Shown: piece after piece, positions 8,016-15,486 of the stretch | Numbering within the stretch: position 1 is the stretch's first letter | Layout: the number at the start of each line of letters is the position of its first letter | Assembly: GCA_029978905.1 (NCBI GenBank) | Contig: JAPOIM010000040.1 | Coordinates: 1 to 41,752, forward strand | Source of the DNA: Planctomycetota bacterium | GTDB lineage: Bacteria > Planctomycetota > Planctomycetia > Pirellulales > UBA1268 | Direction: 5' to 3' | Length of the DNA: 41,752 bases | The notes under the pieces: model-generated | Database searches by the model: none | Seen by the model: the letters and a program-made list of their open reading frames with translations, nothing else | Told to the model about the DNA's origin: nothing | Translations under genes and position numbers: made by a program

Positions 8016-8888
8016 TCAGGTCGCGGCCTCTGCGGCCGCACGTGCCGCCTCTGCTCGGGCCGCCGCCTCGGCCGCACGCCGCTGGATCTCCTCCGGCGAA
8101 GGGAGGGCATCGAGCACCTCTTGGGGGATGGCAGCCGCGTCGGCCAGTTTTTTCAGGCATCGCCGCCGCTCCGCCAGGGCCTGGTCTGCCGACCGCTCCC
8201 GCGAGAAGCGAGACTTGGCCTCGGCACTGCGTTCGCGGAGTTTGGCGTAGATGTCACCCCCGAGCAGTGCGGAGATGTCGACTTTCATCTTTTCCCGCGT
8301 CACATCCGACTCGGAGACGGGGGCTCCGTCGATGGGGCCCGCGTGGTACTTGGGAAACATGATCGCGACGTCGGGGCAGACGCGCGAGCAGGCTGGGCAG
8401 TTCACCTTGCAGTTGGCCGGGTTCTCCACCTGAAGGTGGTGTGTCTCCGACACCCCATACACATCGAACAGGCAGAAACTCAGGCACTGCATGCAGTTGG
8501 TGCAACGGTCCATGTCGATCACTGGAAACCAGGGTTTCCAGGTTTCACCCCCCGTGGCGGCCGCGGCGGCCGGCGGGCGGTTCATCTGCCGCGTGCCACG
8601 GGCGGCTTCGACGGCCTCCACCGTCTGTTCCACCGCCTCGCCTGTAATGTCGCGCACGCAGACGGCGCCCTCGGCCGATTCGACTGCGGGCGGGGCGCCG
8701 TGGAAGCGTCCCAACACGATCACCGTCGCGAGTGGCGGCGTCGCCGAACTGCCTTGGCCGGCCAGTGTCACGGCGTAGCCGCGATCGAGCAGCCGCGCGA
8801 AAAGTTCACGACGGTTGGCTGCTTCCATCGGCTCTGCGCCAGGCCCTTCGTAGAGCACCACGCGTGGAGGGGTCGGGGTGGCAATCAC
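8016..8888 (-). CDS. Two-cluster ferredoxin-type protein with novel N-terminal domain
   Basis: The 290-residue product has a ferredoxin module at about residues 120-180 with two cysteine sets. C129, C132, C135 and C139 form CxxCxxCxxxC; C160, C164, C167 and C171 form CxxxCxxCxxxC. Both look fit for [4Fe-4S] clusters. The preceding 110 residues (RVVLYEGPGAEPMEAANRRE, ATVIVLGRF) are not recognised and resemble a small alpha/beta domain. The C-terminal 100 residues are charged and end in an Ala/Glu-rich helix (RAAEAAARAEAARAAAEAAT). It is probably cytoplasmic and transfers electrons to the neighbouring radical SAM or cyclase-associated enzymes. The start is a GTG at 8888 that overlaps the upstream stop codon as GTGA; the frame continues further upstream without homology-like sequence, so the short form is preferred. 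Confidence 0.82.
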   Translation of the reverse strand: MIATPTPPRVVLYEGPGAEPMEAANRRELFARLLDRGYAVTLAGQGSSATPPLATVIVLGRFHGAPPAVESAEGAVCVRDITGEAVEQTVEAVEAARGTRQMNRPPAAAAATGGETWKPWFPVIDMDRCTNCMQCLSFCLFDVYGVSETHHLQVENPANCKVNCPACSRVCPDVAIMFPKYHAGPIDGAPVSESDVTREKMKVDISALLGGDIYAKLRERSAEAKSRFSRERSADQALAERRRCLKKLADAAAIPQEVLDALPSPEEIQRRAAEAAARAEAARAAAEAAT

Positions 8889-9277
8889 GGCGTGTCTCCA
8901 CTCGGTGATGAAGCGGGGCTCGCAGCCTGCATGCCGGCGAGGACGTCTGCAGCGGCATCGGTGCGCATGTTGTGGATCTCGACACCTTCCTTGGGGAGGG
9001 CCGCACCTGCCTGAGAGAACAGTCCGCGAACCGCCCGAGGCCAGCACGCGGCAATCCGCAGCGGTCCTGCTTCGCTGGCAAGTTGCTGCAGCTGTGGGTC
9101 GCGTCGAGCGGCCATTTCGCAGAGGTCGGGAACCGCCTCAAAAGCACGGCCCGACTCCGCAAGCCCGGCGAGCACCTCATCCTTGACGTCCTCTGGAACC
9201 ACCTGCGCGTAGGCACAGCGGCAGTAGAGGAGCCGGGGCTGGGGATCGTGCGTGGTGTTGGGAGGAAGGTCAGTCAT
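8885..9277 (-). CDS. Small Fe-S protein resembling the HdrA N-terminal domain
   Basis: The 130-residue protein has four spaced cysteines: YCRC (C19, C21), DLCEMA (C53) and IAACWPRAV (C78). This order resembles the N-terminal cluster-binding domain of heterodisulfide reductase subunit A, where CHCG, a central Cys and an AACSPR segment occur in that order. The similarity is in pattern and spacing only; I cannot run an alignment. The gene is locked into the operon at both ends: its ATG overlaps the radical SAM stop (ATGA at 9274-9277) and its stop overlaps the ferredoxin start (GTGA at 8885-8888). It is therefore likely made in fixed ratio with those proteins and may form an electron-transfer complex with the ferredoxin. 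No signal peptide or membrane segment is visible. Confidence 0.75.
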   Translation of the reverse strand: MTDLPPNTTHDPQPRLLYCRCAYAQVVPEDVKDEVLAGLAESGRAFEAVPDLCEMAARRDPQLQQLASEAGPLRIAACWPRAVRGLFSQAGAALPKEGVEIHNMRTDAAADVLAGMQAASPASSPSGDTP

Positions 9278-10542
9278 GCGGTGCTGTTGCTTGAGGTGCC
9301 GACCATCTCGGGCTGTGACGGTGGGGGCGTCCGCTGGCCGTTGGGAAGAGTCGGATAGCTGCCGAAGTCATTGAACCAGTACCGCTTGGCAAAACGATAC
9401 ATCCAGTGCTTTTCTGGAATCTCCCGACCGGGAAGATCCTGGCTGGAGCGGGGTGTCATCGCGAGCAGTTCTTCGCGAGCGGTGCCACGCTGGGTGGTGT
9501 CACGGGCACCGTGCCGATCGGCGATTTCGAGCACCAGCCGGGGGTTTTCCAGGACCACGCAACCACGGCTGTGCTCGGCTGCCGCCGCCCGCATGTCAGC
9601 CAGAAACGCCGACCCCGTGACCTTGTCGTAGAACGACCCACCGTTCACGTTTTCGACCGCGAGTTGAATGATCGGGCAGGGCTCGATGTCGCCTGAGGGA
9701 CCCACGTGGTGCGTGAGGCCGATTGCCATCGGACAGAGGGCAGAACCCTTGCCATCGTAGTAGGCATCGACAATCACAATCGGCAGCCGTGCCCGCGTTT
9801 CCACCACAAAGCGACGCACACGCACCAACTCTTCCGGCGAGAGGGCCAGCTCGGGTGACGAATCGGGGCCGACGGGGCGATAGCCGTGGAACCACGCGTA
9901 GTGCACGCCCATGTCGATCAGTTTCTTCAGCCACGTTTCCGTTAAGAGCGTGTCGAGATTCGACCGGCAGAGGCTTGTGGCCACTCCCGTGACCAGACCG
10001 GCATCGAGGCAGGCCTTGAGCCCGCGCAACGAACGGTCGAGCACCTGCCGCGACCCACGACGCTCGTCACTAACGACCGAATCTCCCTCGATGCTCACCA
10101 GCGGTGTCGCGTTGCCGAGCTTTCGGAGACGCTGGGCGATCTCCGGTGTGATCAGTTGGCCGTTGGTGAAGATCTGGAAGTAGCAGTCGGGATGCCGCTC
10201 GAGCAGGTCGAGCAGGTTGGGATGCAGAAACGGCTCGCCTCCGAGCAGGCCAAAGAAGGCGTTTCCGTGTGACTTGGCATCGCGGACGATGCTGTCGAGT
10301 TCGCCGAGGGAGACCATCTCACGTGGCGACTGCACATCGACCCAGCAGCCTTGGCAGCGGAGATTGCACGAGTTGATCACCGAGAGGTGCAAGAACGGAG
10401 GAAAGATCACCCCCTTTTTGCGACGCGACTTAAATCTCTCGACCGAGAGCATGCCCTTGAGCCCAAAGTTCCAGCCGAACTTCCAGAGGCAGTTGGGGGC
10501 GACCGTAGTCGCCATGCGGTAGGCAAGTTGTGGCAGGATCAT
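9274..10542 (-). CDS. Radical SAM enzyme with C-terminal extra-cluster-type region
   Basis: The 422-residue protein carries the radical SAM cluster motif CNLRCQGC (C59, C63, C66), spaced CxxxCxxC. The glycine-rich SAM-binding strand FFGLLGGEPFLHPN and the later strands QIFTNGQL and LVSIEGD follow. C-terminal cysteines in ALCPMAIG, IEPCPI and SRGCVV suggest a SPASM-like auxiliary cluster. The N-terminal 45 residues are hydrophobic and basic (ILPQLAYRMATTVAPN, then KSRRKK), which could place the enzyme at the membrane. The nearest well-known lipid analogue is HpnH, which adenosylates diploptene, but the N-terminal region differs and I do not claim orthology. Its place in an operon with a polyprenyl synthase and cyclase suggests that it modifies an isoprenoid or lipid. 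A GGAAG site about 8 bases upstream supports the ATG at 10542. The stop overlaps the next ATG. Confidence 0.85.
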   Translation of the reverse strand: MILPQLAYRMATTVAPNCLWKFGWNFGLKGMLSVERFKSRRKKGVIFPPFLHLSVINSCNLRCQGCWVDVQSPREMVSLGELDSIVRDAKSHGNAFFGLLGGEPFLHPNLLDLLERHPDCYFQIFTNGQLITPEIAQRLRKLGNATPLVSIEGDSVVSDERRGSRQVLDRSLRGLKACLDAGLVTGVATSLCRSNLDTLLTETWLKKLIDMGVHYAWFHGYRPVGPDSSPELALSPEELVRVRRFVVETRARLPIVIVDAYYDGKGSALCPMAIGLTHHVGPSGDIEPCPIIQLAVENVNGGSFYDKVTGSAFLADMRAAAAEHSRGCVVLENPRLVLEIADRHGARDTTQRGTAREELLAMTPRSSQDLPGREIPEKHWMYRFAKRYWFNDFGSYPTLPNGQRTPPPSQPEMVGTSSNSTA

Positions 10543-10583
10543 GGCGGGTGCTTCCGGAGGGCTGTTCCGGGACTAGGGAGTGC

Positions 10584-11711
10584 TTACGAGCGGGCGGCGA
10601 TCCGGTGGGTTGGCACAGGCTTGCCCGGCCGGAAGTGCTCGAGGTGAATGATGTCACATGGTCGTTCGCGGCGAATCGACTCGAGCGCCTTTTCGACGGC
10701 AGCCTTGAGCGACTCGGGGGGGGCTTCGGCACGCAGGTTGAGCAGGGTGCGGCCAATGTCGACTGGTTCCGCGAGGCGATGCGACACGGCTGGAGCCTCG
10801 TCAGACCGCACGAGGTTGGCTGCAGCGAGTTCGTATGGATCGCCCTCCACGCTGAGGGTGGCTTTCATATGGGCGATTTCGTGTCCCTCGGCGGCAAGCG
10901 ACTGGCGGATCTGCTGCATCAGGTCAACCAGCAAGGCCGTGCCGTCGTATTCGTCTGAGTCGGCAGAGCCAATCACGAGTTCTGCGTTGAGCCACCCGAG
11001 CAGCGACTCACCGTAGGCGTATTCGTCGTAGTCGATGTTGGCGATCGCGGAAGCCTGCGAGGTGCGTGTGAGCATCTGCTCGAACCAAGGATCGAGCCCC
11101 GTGTTGTCGCGGGCTGAGCAGACCTCGATCGACGCCCTCGGTGCGACCGCGGCCAACGCCTCCTGCAGCCGCTGCAGCCGCGCTGTGTCCACAAGGTCAG
11201 ACTTGTTGATCACGATGATTTCCGCTTCTTCCAGCTGCTTGCGGTAGATGTAGCAGACGTGCTCCGAGAGGCTCGCGGTGGCGAGGCCGAGCACACGCTC
11301 GGCGCGGAGCGGGTCCACCACCACGCTCACTGGGGCGACGGCAAAGCGATCCCCGTAAATCTGTTCAAGCGGCAAACTCACCGTCGCGACGAGGTCGGTA
11401 CAACTGCCGACGGGTTCTGCGATGAGGACATCCGGCGCGGCGGCCCCCACGAGTGCATCGGCGGCTTCGACGAGCGAGTTGAAACGGCAACAGAAGCAAC
11501 CGCCCACAATCTCCTCAACCGGCAGTCGCTTGTTGGCGGCGAGGGCGGTGTCGACCAGGCTGCCACCCTGATCGTTGGTGACGAGGCCGACTTTCAGTCC
11601 GCGATCGGTCAGCCACTCAGCAAAACGCAGGATCGATGTGGTTTTGCCCGCGCCCAGAAAGCCGCCGATCATCACGTAGCGAGCTTGGCCGCTGCCATCA
11701 CCTGTCTGCAT
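10584..11711 (-). CDS. COG0523 (CobW/UreG-like) GTPase
   Basis: This is a G3E-family GTPase of 375 residues. The Walker A is GGFLGAGKTT (about residues 16-25) and the metal-binding CxCC motif is GGCFCC (C72, C74, C75). The guanine-specificity motif INKSD follows, and DVLIAEPVGS lies between them. COG0523 proteins are GTP-driven metal chaperones or insertases, often for Zn, Co or Fe-containing enzymes. The C-terminal domain (about residues 230-375) is longer than in minimal CobW and contains EIAHMKATLSVEG. In this operon it could supply metal to the DUF116, radical SAM or cyclase proteins. The ATG at 11711 is chosen because AGAGAAG lies 7 bases upstream; a TTG at 11732 would cover that site. 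The radical SAM gene starts 41 bases downstream. Confidence 0.88.
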   Translation of the reverse strand: MQTGDGSGQARYVMIGGFLGAGKTTSILRFAEWLTDRGLKVGLVTNDQGGSLVDTALAANKRLPVEEIVGGCFCCRFNSLVEAADALVGAAAPDVLIAEPVGSCTDLVATVSLPLEQIYGDRFAVAPVSVVVDPLRAERVLGLATASLSEHVCYIYRKQLEEAEIIVINKSDLVDTARLQRLQEALAAVAPRASIEVCSARDNTGLDPWFEQMLTRTSQASAIANIDYDEYAYGESLLGWLNAELVIGSADSDEYDGTALLVDLMQQIRQSLAAEGHEIAHMKATLSVEGDPYELAAANLVRSDEAPAVSHRLAEPVDIGRTLLNLRAEAPPESLKAAVEKALESIRRERPCDIIHLEHFRPGKPVPTHRIAARS

Positions 11712-11780
11712 GCTGCCGCTTCTCTCTGTCAAAAGCCAAGGCGAATGAAGGCCGGCGAGGGCGCTGCGAACAGTTCGCGG

Positions 11781-12275
11781 TCACGCGGGCCCCCCATCAT
11801 ACCGTGATGCTTGCAGCCGATCGATCGTCTCTTGCAGAAGGGCGATGTATTCGTGGACGTCGAGCGTTTCGGCCTGCGGAATGCCCTCAACCTCATAGAG
11901 CCAACCCTCTCCGTAGGGGGCGGAGTGGGTGAGGCAGGCTTCCGCGGTGAGGGCGGGATTCGTTCCAAGAAAGGTTCCCTCGGCGACACAGAACAGGTCG
12001 CTGACCGCTTTGAAACCCTCCACGCTCCCCAGCGGCTGGCCAGCCTGCACCGTCTCCCCCGACGCGACAGTGAGGTGCATTTCCACCAGCTCACCGAGCA
12101 TGCGGGTGGCGAACTTGGTGAAGCCCACGCGCCATCGACCGCTGCAGGTGGGGTCGGCTGGGGGATTCGATTCCTCCCATTCGGCCGGCAGGAGCCAGAA
12201 ATGTGACGGTGCGTAGCGGTAGCCCACCGGAAAACGCGCGGAGAAATGAGCGTGGCGAAAGCGGACCGTTTCCAT
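11781..12275 (-). CDS. Glycine-cleavage H-like lipoyl carrier protein
   Basis: The 164-residue protein has the lipoyl fold of GcvH: VGFTKFATRMLGELVEMHL, ETVQAGQPLGSVEGFKAVSDL with the lipoylation lysine at about K89, and APYGEGWLYEVEG. H-proteins carry an aminomethyl or other group on lipoyl-lysine between enzymes. The N-terminal 45 residues (FRHAHFSARFPVGYRYAPSH, then a Trp-rich stretch) are unlike standard GcvH and make it longer than the usual ~125 residues. No gcvT, gcvP, lipoyl synthase or ligase gene is nearby. It sits directly after aquaporin (one base between stop and ATG) and 69 bases before the GTPase. It could be a dedicated carrier for the downstream Fe-S enzymes, as lipoate-binding proteins serve Hdr-like sulfur oxidation, or simply an orphan GcvH. 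An alternative start lies upstream at 12302, inside the aquaporin gene. Confidence 0.82.
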   Translation of the reverse strand: METVRFRHAHFSARFPVGYRYAPSHFWLLPAEWEESNPPADPTCSGRWRVGFTKFATRMLGELVEMHLTVASGETVQAGQPLGSVEGFKAVSDLFCVAEGTFLGTNPALTAEACLTHSAPYGEGWLYEVEGIPQAETLDVHEYIALLQETIDRLQASRYDGGPA

Positions 12276-12276
12276 C

Positions 12277-12936
12277 TCAAAGATCCTCGCCGTCGTGATC
12301 ACGAAGGAGCGGGAACGTTGCTACCGCGAGCAAGCTCCCGACGAGCGGCGCAGCGATGTAGACCCAGAGCGAGTCGACGTTGCCGGAGGTGACGGCCGGG
12401 GTGATCGAACGAGCTGGGTTCATGGACGCTCCACAGATCGGCCCGGCAAACATCGCTTCCACCGCGATCACGCTTCCCACAGTGATCCCTGCAAACATGC
12501 CACGCTCTTTCGGGCCACTCGACACACGCAGCACCACGACCATCAGGATCCAGGTCAGCACCACTTCAAGCACGAACGACTGCCAGTCTGACCCGGCGGG
12601 GAGAGTGCTCCCGAGCGTGGGATGCTCGGGGAAGAGAAGCCGCAAGAGGCCACTGGCGGCAAAGCCACCCGCCAGCTGGGCGAGCACGTAGGGCACCACG
12701 ATCGCGGCCGGCAGCCGTTTGGCCACCCACATGCCAACCGTGACGGCGGGGTTCATGTGGGCGCCAGAGACGTCGCCGATCGCATGGATCATCGCCATCA
12801 CCACAAGCCCAAATACAAGGGCGATGCCCACGTGGGTGATCGATCCTCCCGACACGTCGTTGATCACGATGGCCCCGGTGCCTGCAAACATGAGGCAGAA
12901 GGTGCCAAACACTTCGGCGGAAAGTTTTCGCAGCAT
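12277..12936 (-). CDS. Aquaporin (MIP family channel)
   Basis: The 219-residue product has the two NPA half-helix motifs of major intrinsic proteins, SGAHMNPAVTVG (about residues 60-71) and GASMNPARSITPAV (about 180-193). Six predicted membrane helices surround them, beginning with EVFGTFCLMFAGTGAIVI. The NPARS form is usual for water-selective AqpZ types, although the pore-lining Arg alone does not exclude glycerol or other small solutes. The start at 12936 (MLRKLSAEVFGTF) matches the family; the frame reads farther upstream into the pseudouridine synthase gene. It begins 4 bases after that gene's stop and ends one base before the lipoyl-carrier ATG, so these three genes are likely cotranscribed. 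Confidence 0.92.
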   Translation of the reverse strand: MLRKLSAEVFGTFCLMFAGTGAIVINDVSGGSITHVGIALVFGLVVMAMIHAIGDVSGAHMNPAVTVGMWVAKRLPAAIVVPYVLAQLAGGFAASGLLRLLFPEHPTLGSTLPAGSDWQSFVLEVVLTWILMVVVLRVSSGPKERGMFAGITVGSVIAVEAMFAGPICGASMNPARSITPAVTSGNVDSLWVYIAAPLVGSLLAVATFPLLRDHDGEDL

Positions 12937-12940
12937 CGGG

Positions 12941-13975
12941 CTATTTTCTGTGGGTCGTTTCGCGGAGGCGGGCCAGCAGCCGCTTGAAGTCGTCGGGCAT
13001 TGGGCTGTTGAACCGCATCTCTTCTCCACTCACTGGATGCACAAACCCCAGCTCGGCCGCGTGGAGCATCACTCGCCTCGCGCGGGAATGGTCCGGAATC
13101 CGGCGGCCGCGTGGCGACGTGTAGACCCGCTCGCCGCACACAGGGTTGCCCTGTTCGGAAAGATGAATGCGGATCTGGTGGGTGCGGCCGGTTTCGAGGC
13201 GGCATTCCACAAGGGTGAAGTCGTTTCCGAAGTGTTCGAGCGGTTGCACGTGCGTGATTGCTTCTTTGCCGCTGTCACTCTCGGTCGAACCGCGTCGGCC
13301 ATCGCCTCGGTCGCGGATGAGCTGCGTACGAATAGTGCGGGCGGTGATCCGCCCCACGCAGATCGCGATGTAGCGACGATGGGTCGCGTGCAGGCGGAAC
13401 TGCTCAGCGAGAATCCGGCCGGCAGGAACGGTGCGAGCAAATACCAGCAGGCCGCTGGTCTCCCGGTCAATCCGGTGCACGGCCTTGACCGGGCCAACTC
13501 GCGGTTGCTGTTGCCGGGCTGCCTGGCCGCTGCGCCGGCCACTCCGGGCAAGGGTGCGGGCGATGACGCCAGGGAGCATTTCATCAAGTGTGGGCTGAAG
13601 CTGGCGGCGACGGGCGGGCCAGGAGAGTTCCTCGTGGTGCCGTGTGGTCGTCAGGCCACTTGGCTTGTCGACCACCGTCAGGGCGTCGTCGAGGTAGACG
13701 ATTTCCACGTCTTCCGGCTTGGGTGGGGCCGGAGCAGCGGTCTCCAAAACCTTGATCACCTCTCCGCCTTTGAGCCGACGGGCCTGATCGGTGCAGATGT
13801 TGCCATCGATCATCACTTTTCGTGACTGGGCGAGTTTGCCGGCCGCCGCCCAGCTCAGCGGGGCGAGGCAATGACGCAGAAAGGCGGCGACGGTGGCACC
13901 AGCGGCTTCAGCCGGCACGTGGTGCGTGGAGGAGGAATCGGGGCGGCTGTCGCGGGGCTTTGGTGGGTTGGGCAT
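12941..13975 (-). CDS. RluA-family RNA pseudouridine synthase
   Basis: The 344-residue enzyme should isomerise uridines in rRNA. It has an N-terminal S4 RNA-binding domain (AAFLRHCLAPLSWAAAGKL, SRKVMIDGN, about residues 25-75). The catalytic domain follows, with the active-site aspartate in AVHRIDRETSGLLVFA, preceded by VVDKPSGLTT and followed by ECRLETGRTHQIRIHL. A basic insertion rich in Arg and Gln (RSGRRSGQAARQQQPR) lies between the DKPSG strand and the HRID motif. It may contact RNA and makes subfamily assignment (RluC, RluD or other) unsafe. The gene is first in the minus-strand series and is divergent from purA. I see no strong ribosome-binding site at the ATG at 13975. Confidence 0.9.
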   Translation of the reverse strand: MPNPPKPRDSRPDSSSTHHVPAEAAGATVAAFLRHCLAPLSWAAAGKLAQSRKVMIDGNICTDQARRLKGGEVIKVLETAAPAPPKPEDVEIVYLDDALTVVDKPSGLTTTRHHEELSWPARRRQLQPTLDEMLPGVIARTLARSGRRSGQAARQQQPRVGPVKAVHRIDRETSGLLVFARTVPAGRILAEQFRLHATHRRYIAICVGRITARTIRTQLIRDRGDGRRGSTESDSGKEAITHVQPLEHFGNDFTLVECRLETGRTHQIRIHLSEQGNPVCGERVYTSPRGRRIPDHSRARRVMLHAAELGFVHPVSGEEMRFNSPMPDDFKRLLARLRETTHRK

Positions 13976-14064
13976 GGAGTGCTGTAGGGAGGGCGGGAGC
14001 CTGGCGAAAAGGAGGCGTCTGGCTCAGCGAGTATCCATCAATCTGGTGCGGAAACCAACGATCC

Positions 14065-14092
14065 TTGACCCAGGCCGCCCCCCATCTAGACT
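14065..14092 (+). promoter_or_regulatory. Sigma70-type promoter for purA
   Basis: TTGACC (14065-14070) and TAGACT (14087-14092) are separated by 16 bases. They match the -35 and -10 consensus at five and four positions respectively. Transcription would begin near 14099, leaving a leader of about 35 bases before the purA GTG. Confidence 0.45.
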
Positions 14093-14133
14093 CAAAACTC
14101 ACAGAAACGTTCTTTTTGGCGAGGAATTCTGAC

Positions 14134-15402
14134 GTGCCCGGCACCTGCGTCGTAGGTCTTCAGTGGGGCGACGAGGCCAAGGGCAAGCTCGTTGACATCC
14201 TCACGGAAAGCCATGAAATCGTTGTTCGTTATCAGGGTGGAGCCAATGCTGGCCACACCGTCGTCTCTGGCGGCGAGACCTGGAAGCTCTCTCTGATCCC
14301 CAGCGGCATTCTCCGTGACGACGTGACCTGCGTGGTCACCGGCGGGGTGGTGCTCGATCCGGCCAACGTGATCCGCGAGATCGACGGCCTCGAGGCACGG
14401 GGCGTGCGTGTGGCTGGCAAGTTGCTCTTCAGCGACCGGGCCCACGTCGTTTTTCCCTGGCACATGGCCGAAGACAAGACCCTCGACGGCAGCGTGTCGG
14501 ACGGGGAAGCGATCGGGACGACAGGCCGCGGCATCGGCCCCTGCTACCGCGACAAAGTGGGCCGCTCACTCGCAATTCGCCTGGGCGATCTCTACCGCAG
14601 TGAGTTCAAGCAGAAGTTCGACCACGTCGTGGCGATCAAACAGCAACTCGTGGGCGATCTCGACGCGGCCTCGATTTTTGAGCAGTACCTGGCCTACGCC
14701 GAGCGGCTCCGCCCGCTGGTGGCCGACACCACGGCCTACCTGCTTGATGCGGTCGAGGAAGGAAAGCCGGTGCTGTTTGAGGGGGCCCAAGGGGCTCTTC
14801 TCGACATCGACCACGGCACGTTCCCCTACGTCACGAGCAGCAACTCCTCGGGCGTGGGTGTTTCGAGCGGATCGGGCGTGCCAGGTCGCTGGATCGACCG
14901 CGTGATCGGTGTGGTGAAAGCCTATTCCACCCGCGTGGGTGGCGGGCCGATGCCAACCGAGCAGGACAACGAGGTGGGAGCCCATCTCCGCGAGCGCGGC
15001 CGCGAGTACGGCACGGTCACGCAGCGTCCGCGGCGTTGCGGCTGGTTTGATGCCGTCGCGGCCCGGTACACCGCACGCCTTTCGGGCGCCGATGAACTGG
15101 CGGTGATGCTGCTCGACGTGCTTGGTGGCCTCGACGAGCTGAAGATCTGCTCGGCCTATCGCATCAACGGCAAGCGGGTGACACAGTTCCCTGCCCACGT
15201 CGATGACTTGCGAATTGCCGAGCCGGAGTTTGAGGCCCTTCCGGGTTGGAAAGAGGAGATCAGCGGCGTTCGCACCGAAGCGGACCTGCCAGAAGCGGCC
15301 AAGCGATACATTGCCCGTATTGGCGAACTTCTGGGCCGACCGGTGTCGATTGTGTCGGTGGGGCCGGATCGGGAAGAGACCATCCGCTGCAGCGGACGTT
15401 GA
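14134..15402 (+). CDS. purA: Adenylosuccinate synthase
   Basis: PurA condenses IMP with aspartate using GTP, the first committed step to AMP. All major motifs are present in the 422-residue protein: the phosphate-binding GLQWGDEAKGK near the N-terminus, GANAGHTVV, the IMP loop GTTGRGIGPCYRDKVGR, FEGAQGALLDIDHGT, and the guanine-site region near the C-terminus (SVGPDREETI). The start is the GTG at 14134, preceded by GAGGAA at 7-base spacing and matching the family N-terminus; the open frame runs much farther upstream without homology. The gene is divergent from the pseudouridine synthase gene and precedes uppS by 84 bases. Confidence 0.97.
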   Translation: MPGTCVVGLQWGDEAKGKLVDILTESHEIVVRYQGGANAGHTVVSGGETWKLSLIPSGILRDDVTCVVTGGVVLDPANVIREIDGLEARGVRVAGKLLFSDRAHVVFPWHMAEDKTLDGSVSDGEAIGTTGRGIGPCYRDKVGRSLAIRLGDLYRSEFKQKFDHVVAIKQQLVGDLDAASIFEQYLAYAERLRPLVADTTAYLLDAVEEGKPVLFEGAQGALLDIDHGTFPYVTSSNSSGVGVSSGSGVPGRWIDRVIGVVKAYSTRVGGGPMPTEQDNEVGAHLRERGREYGTVTQRPRRCGWFDAVAARYTARLSGADELAVMLLDVLGGLDELKICSAYRINGKRVTQFPAHVDDLRIAEPEFEALPGWKEEISGVRTEADLPEAAKRYIARIGELLGRPVSIVSVGPDREETIRCSGR

Positions 15403-15486
15403 TCTGGCCTTCAAAACATGGGCCGCGGGCATGTGATCGAAATCGGCCTTGTTGATTCGCCTCTTTTTCGGGGGAGAATGCCCGGT

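Noticed and set aside
10584-11711. Assignment of the GTPase as UreG or HypB
   Set aside because: No urease or hydrogenase genes are present, and the CxCC motif and long C-terminal domain fit COG0523 better.
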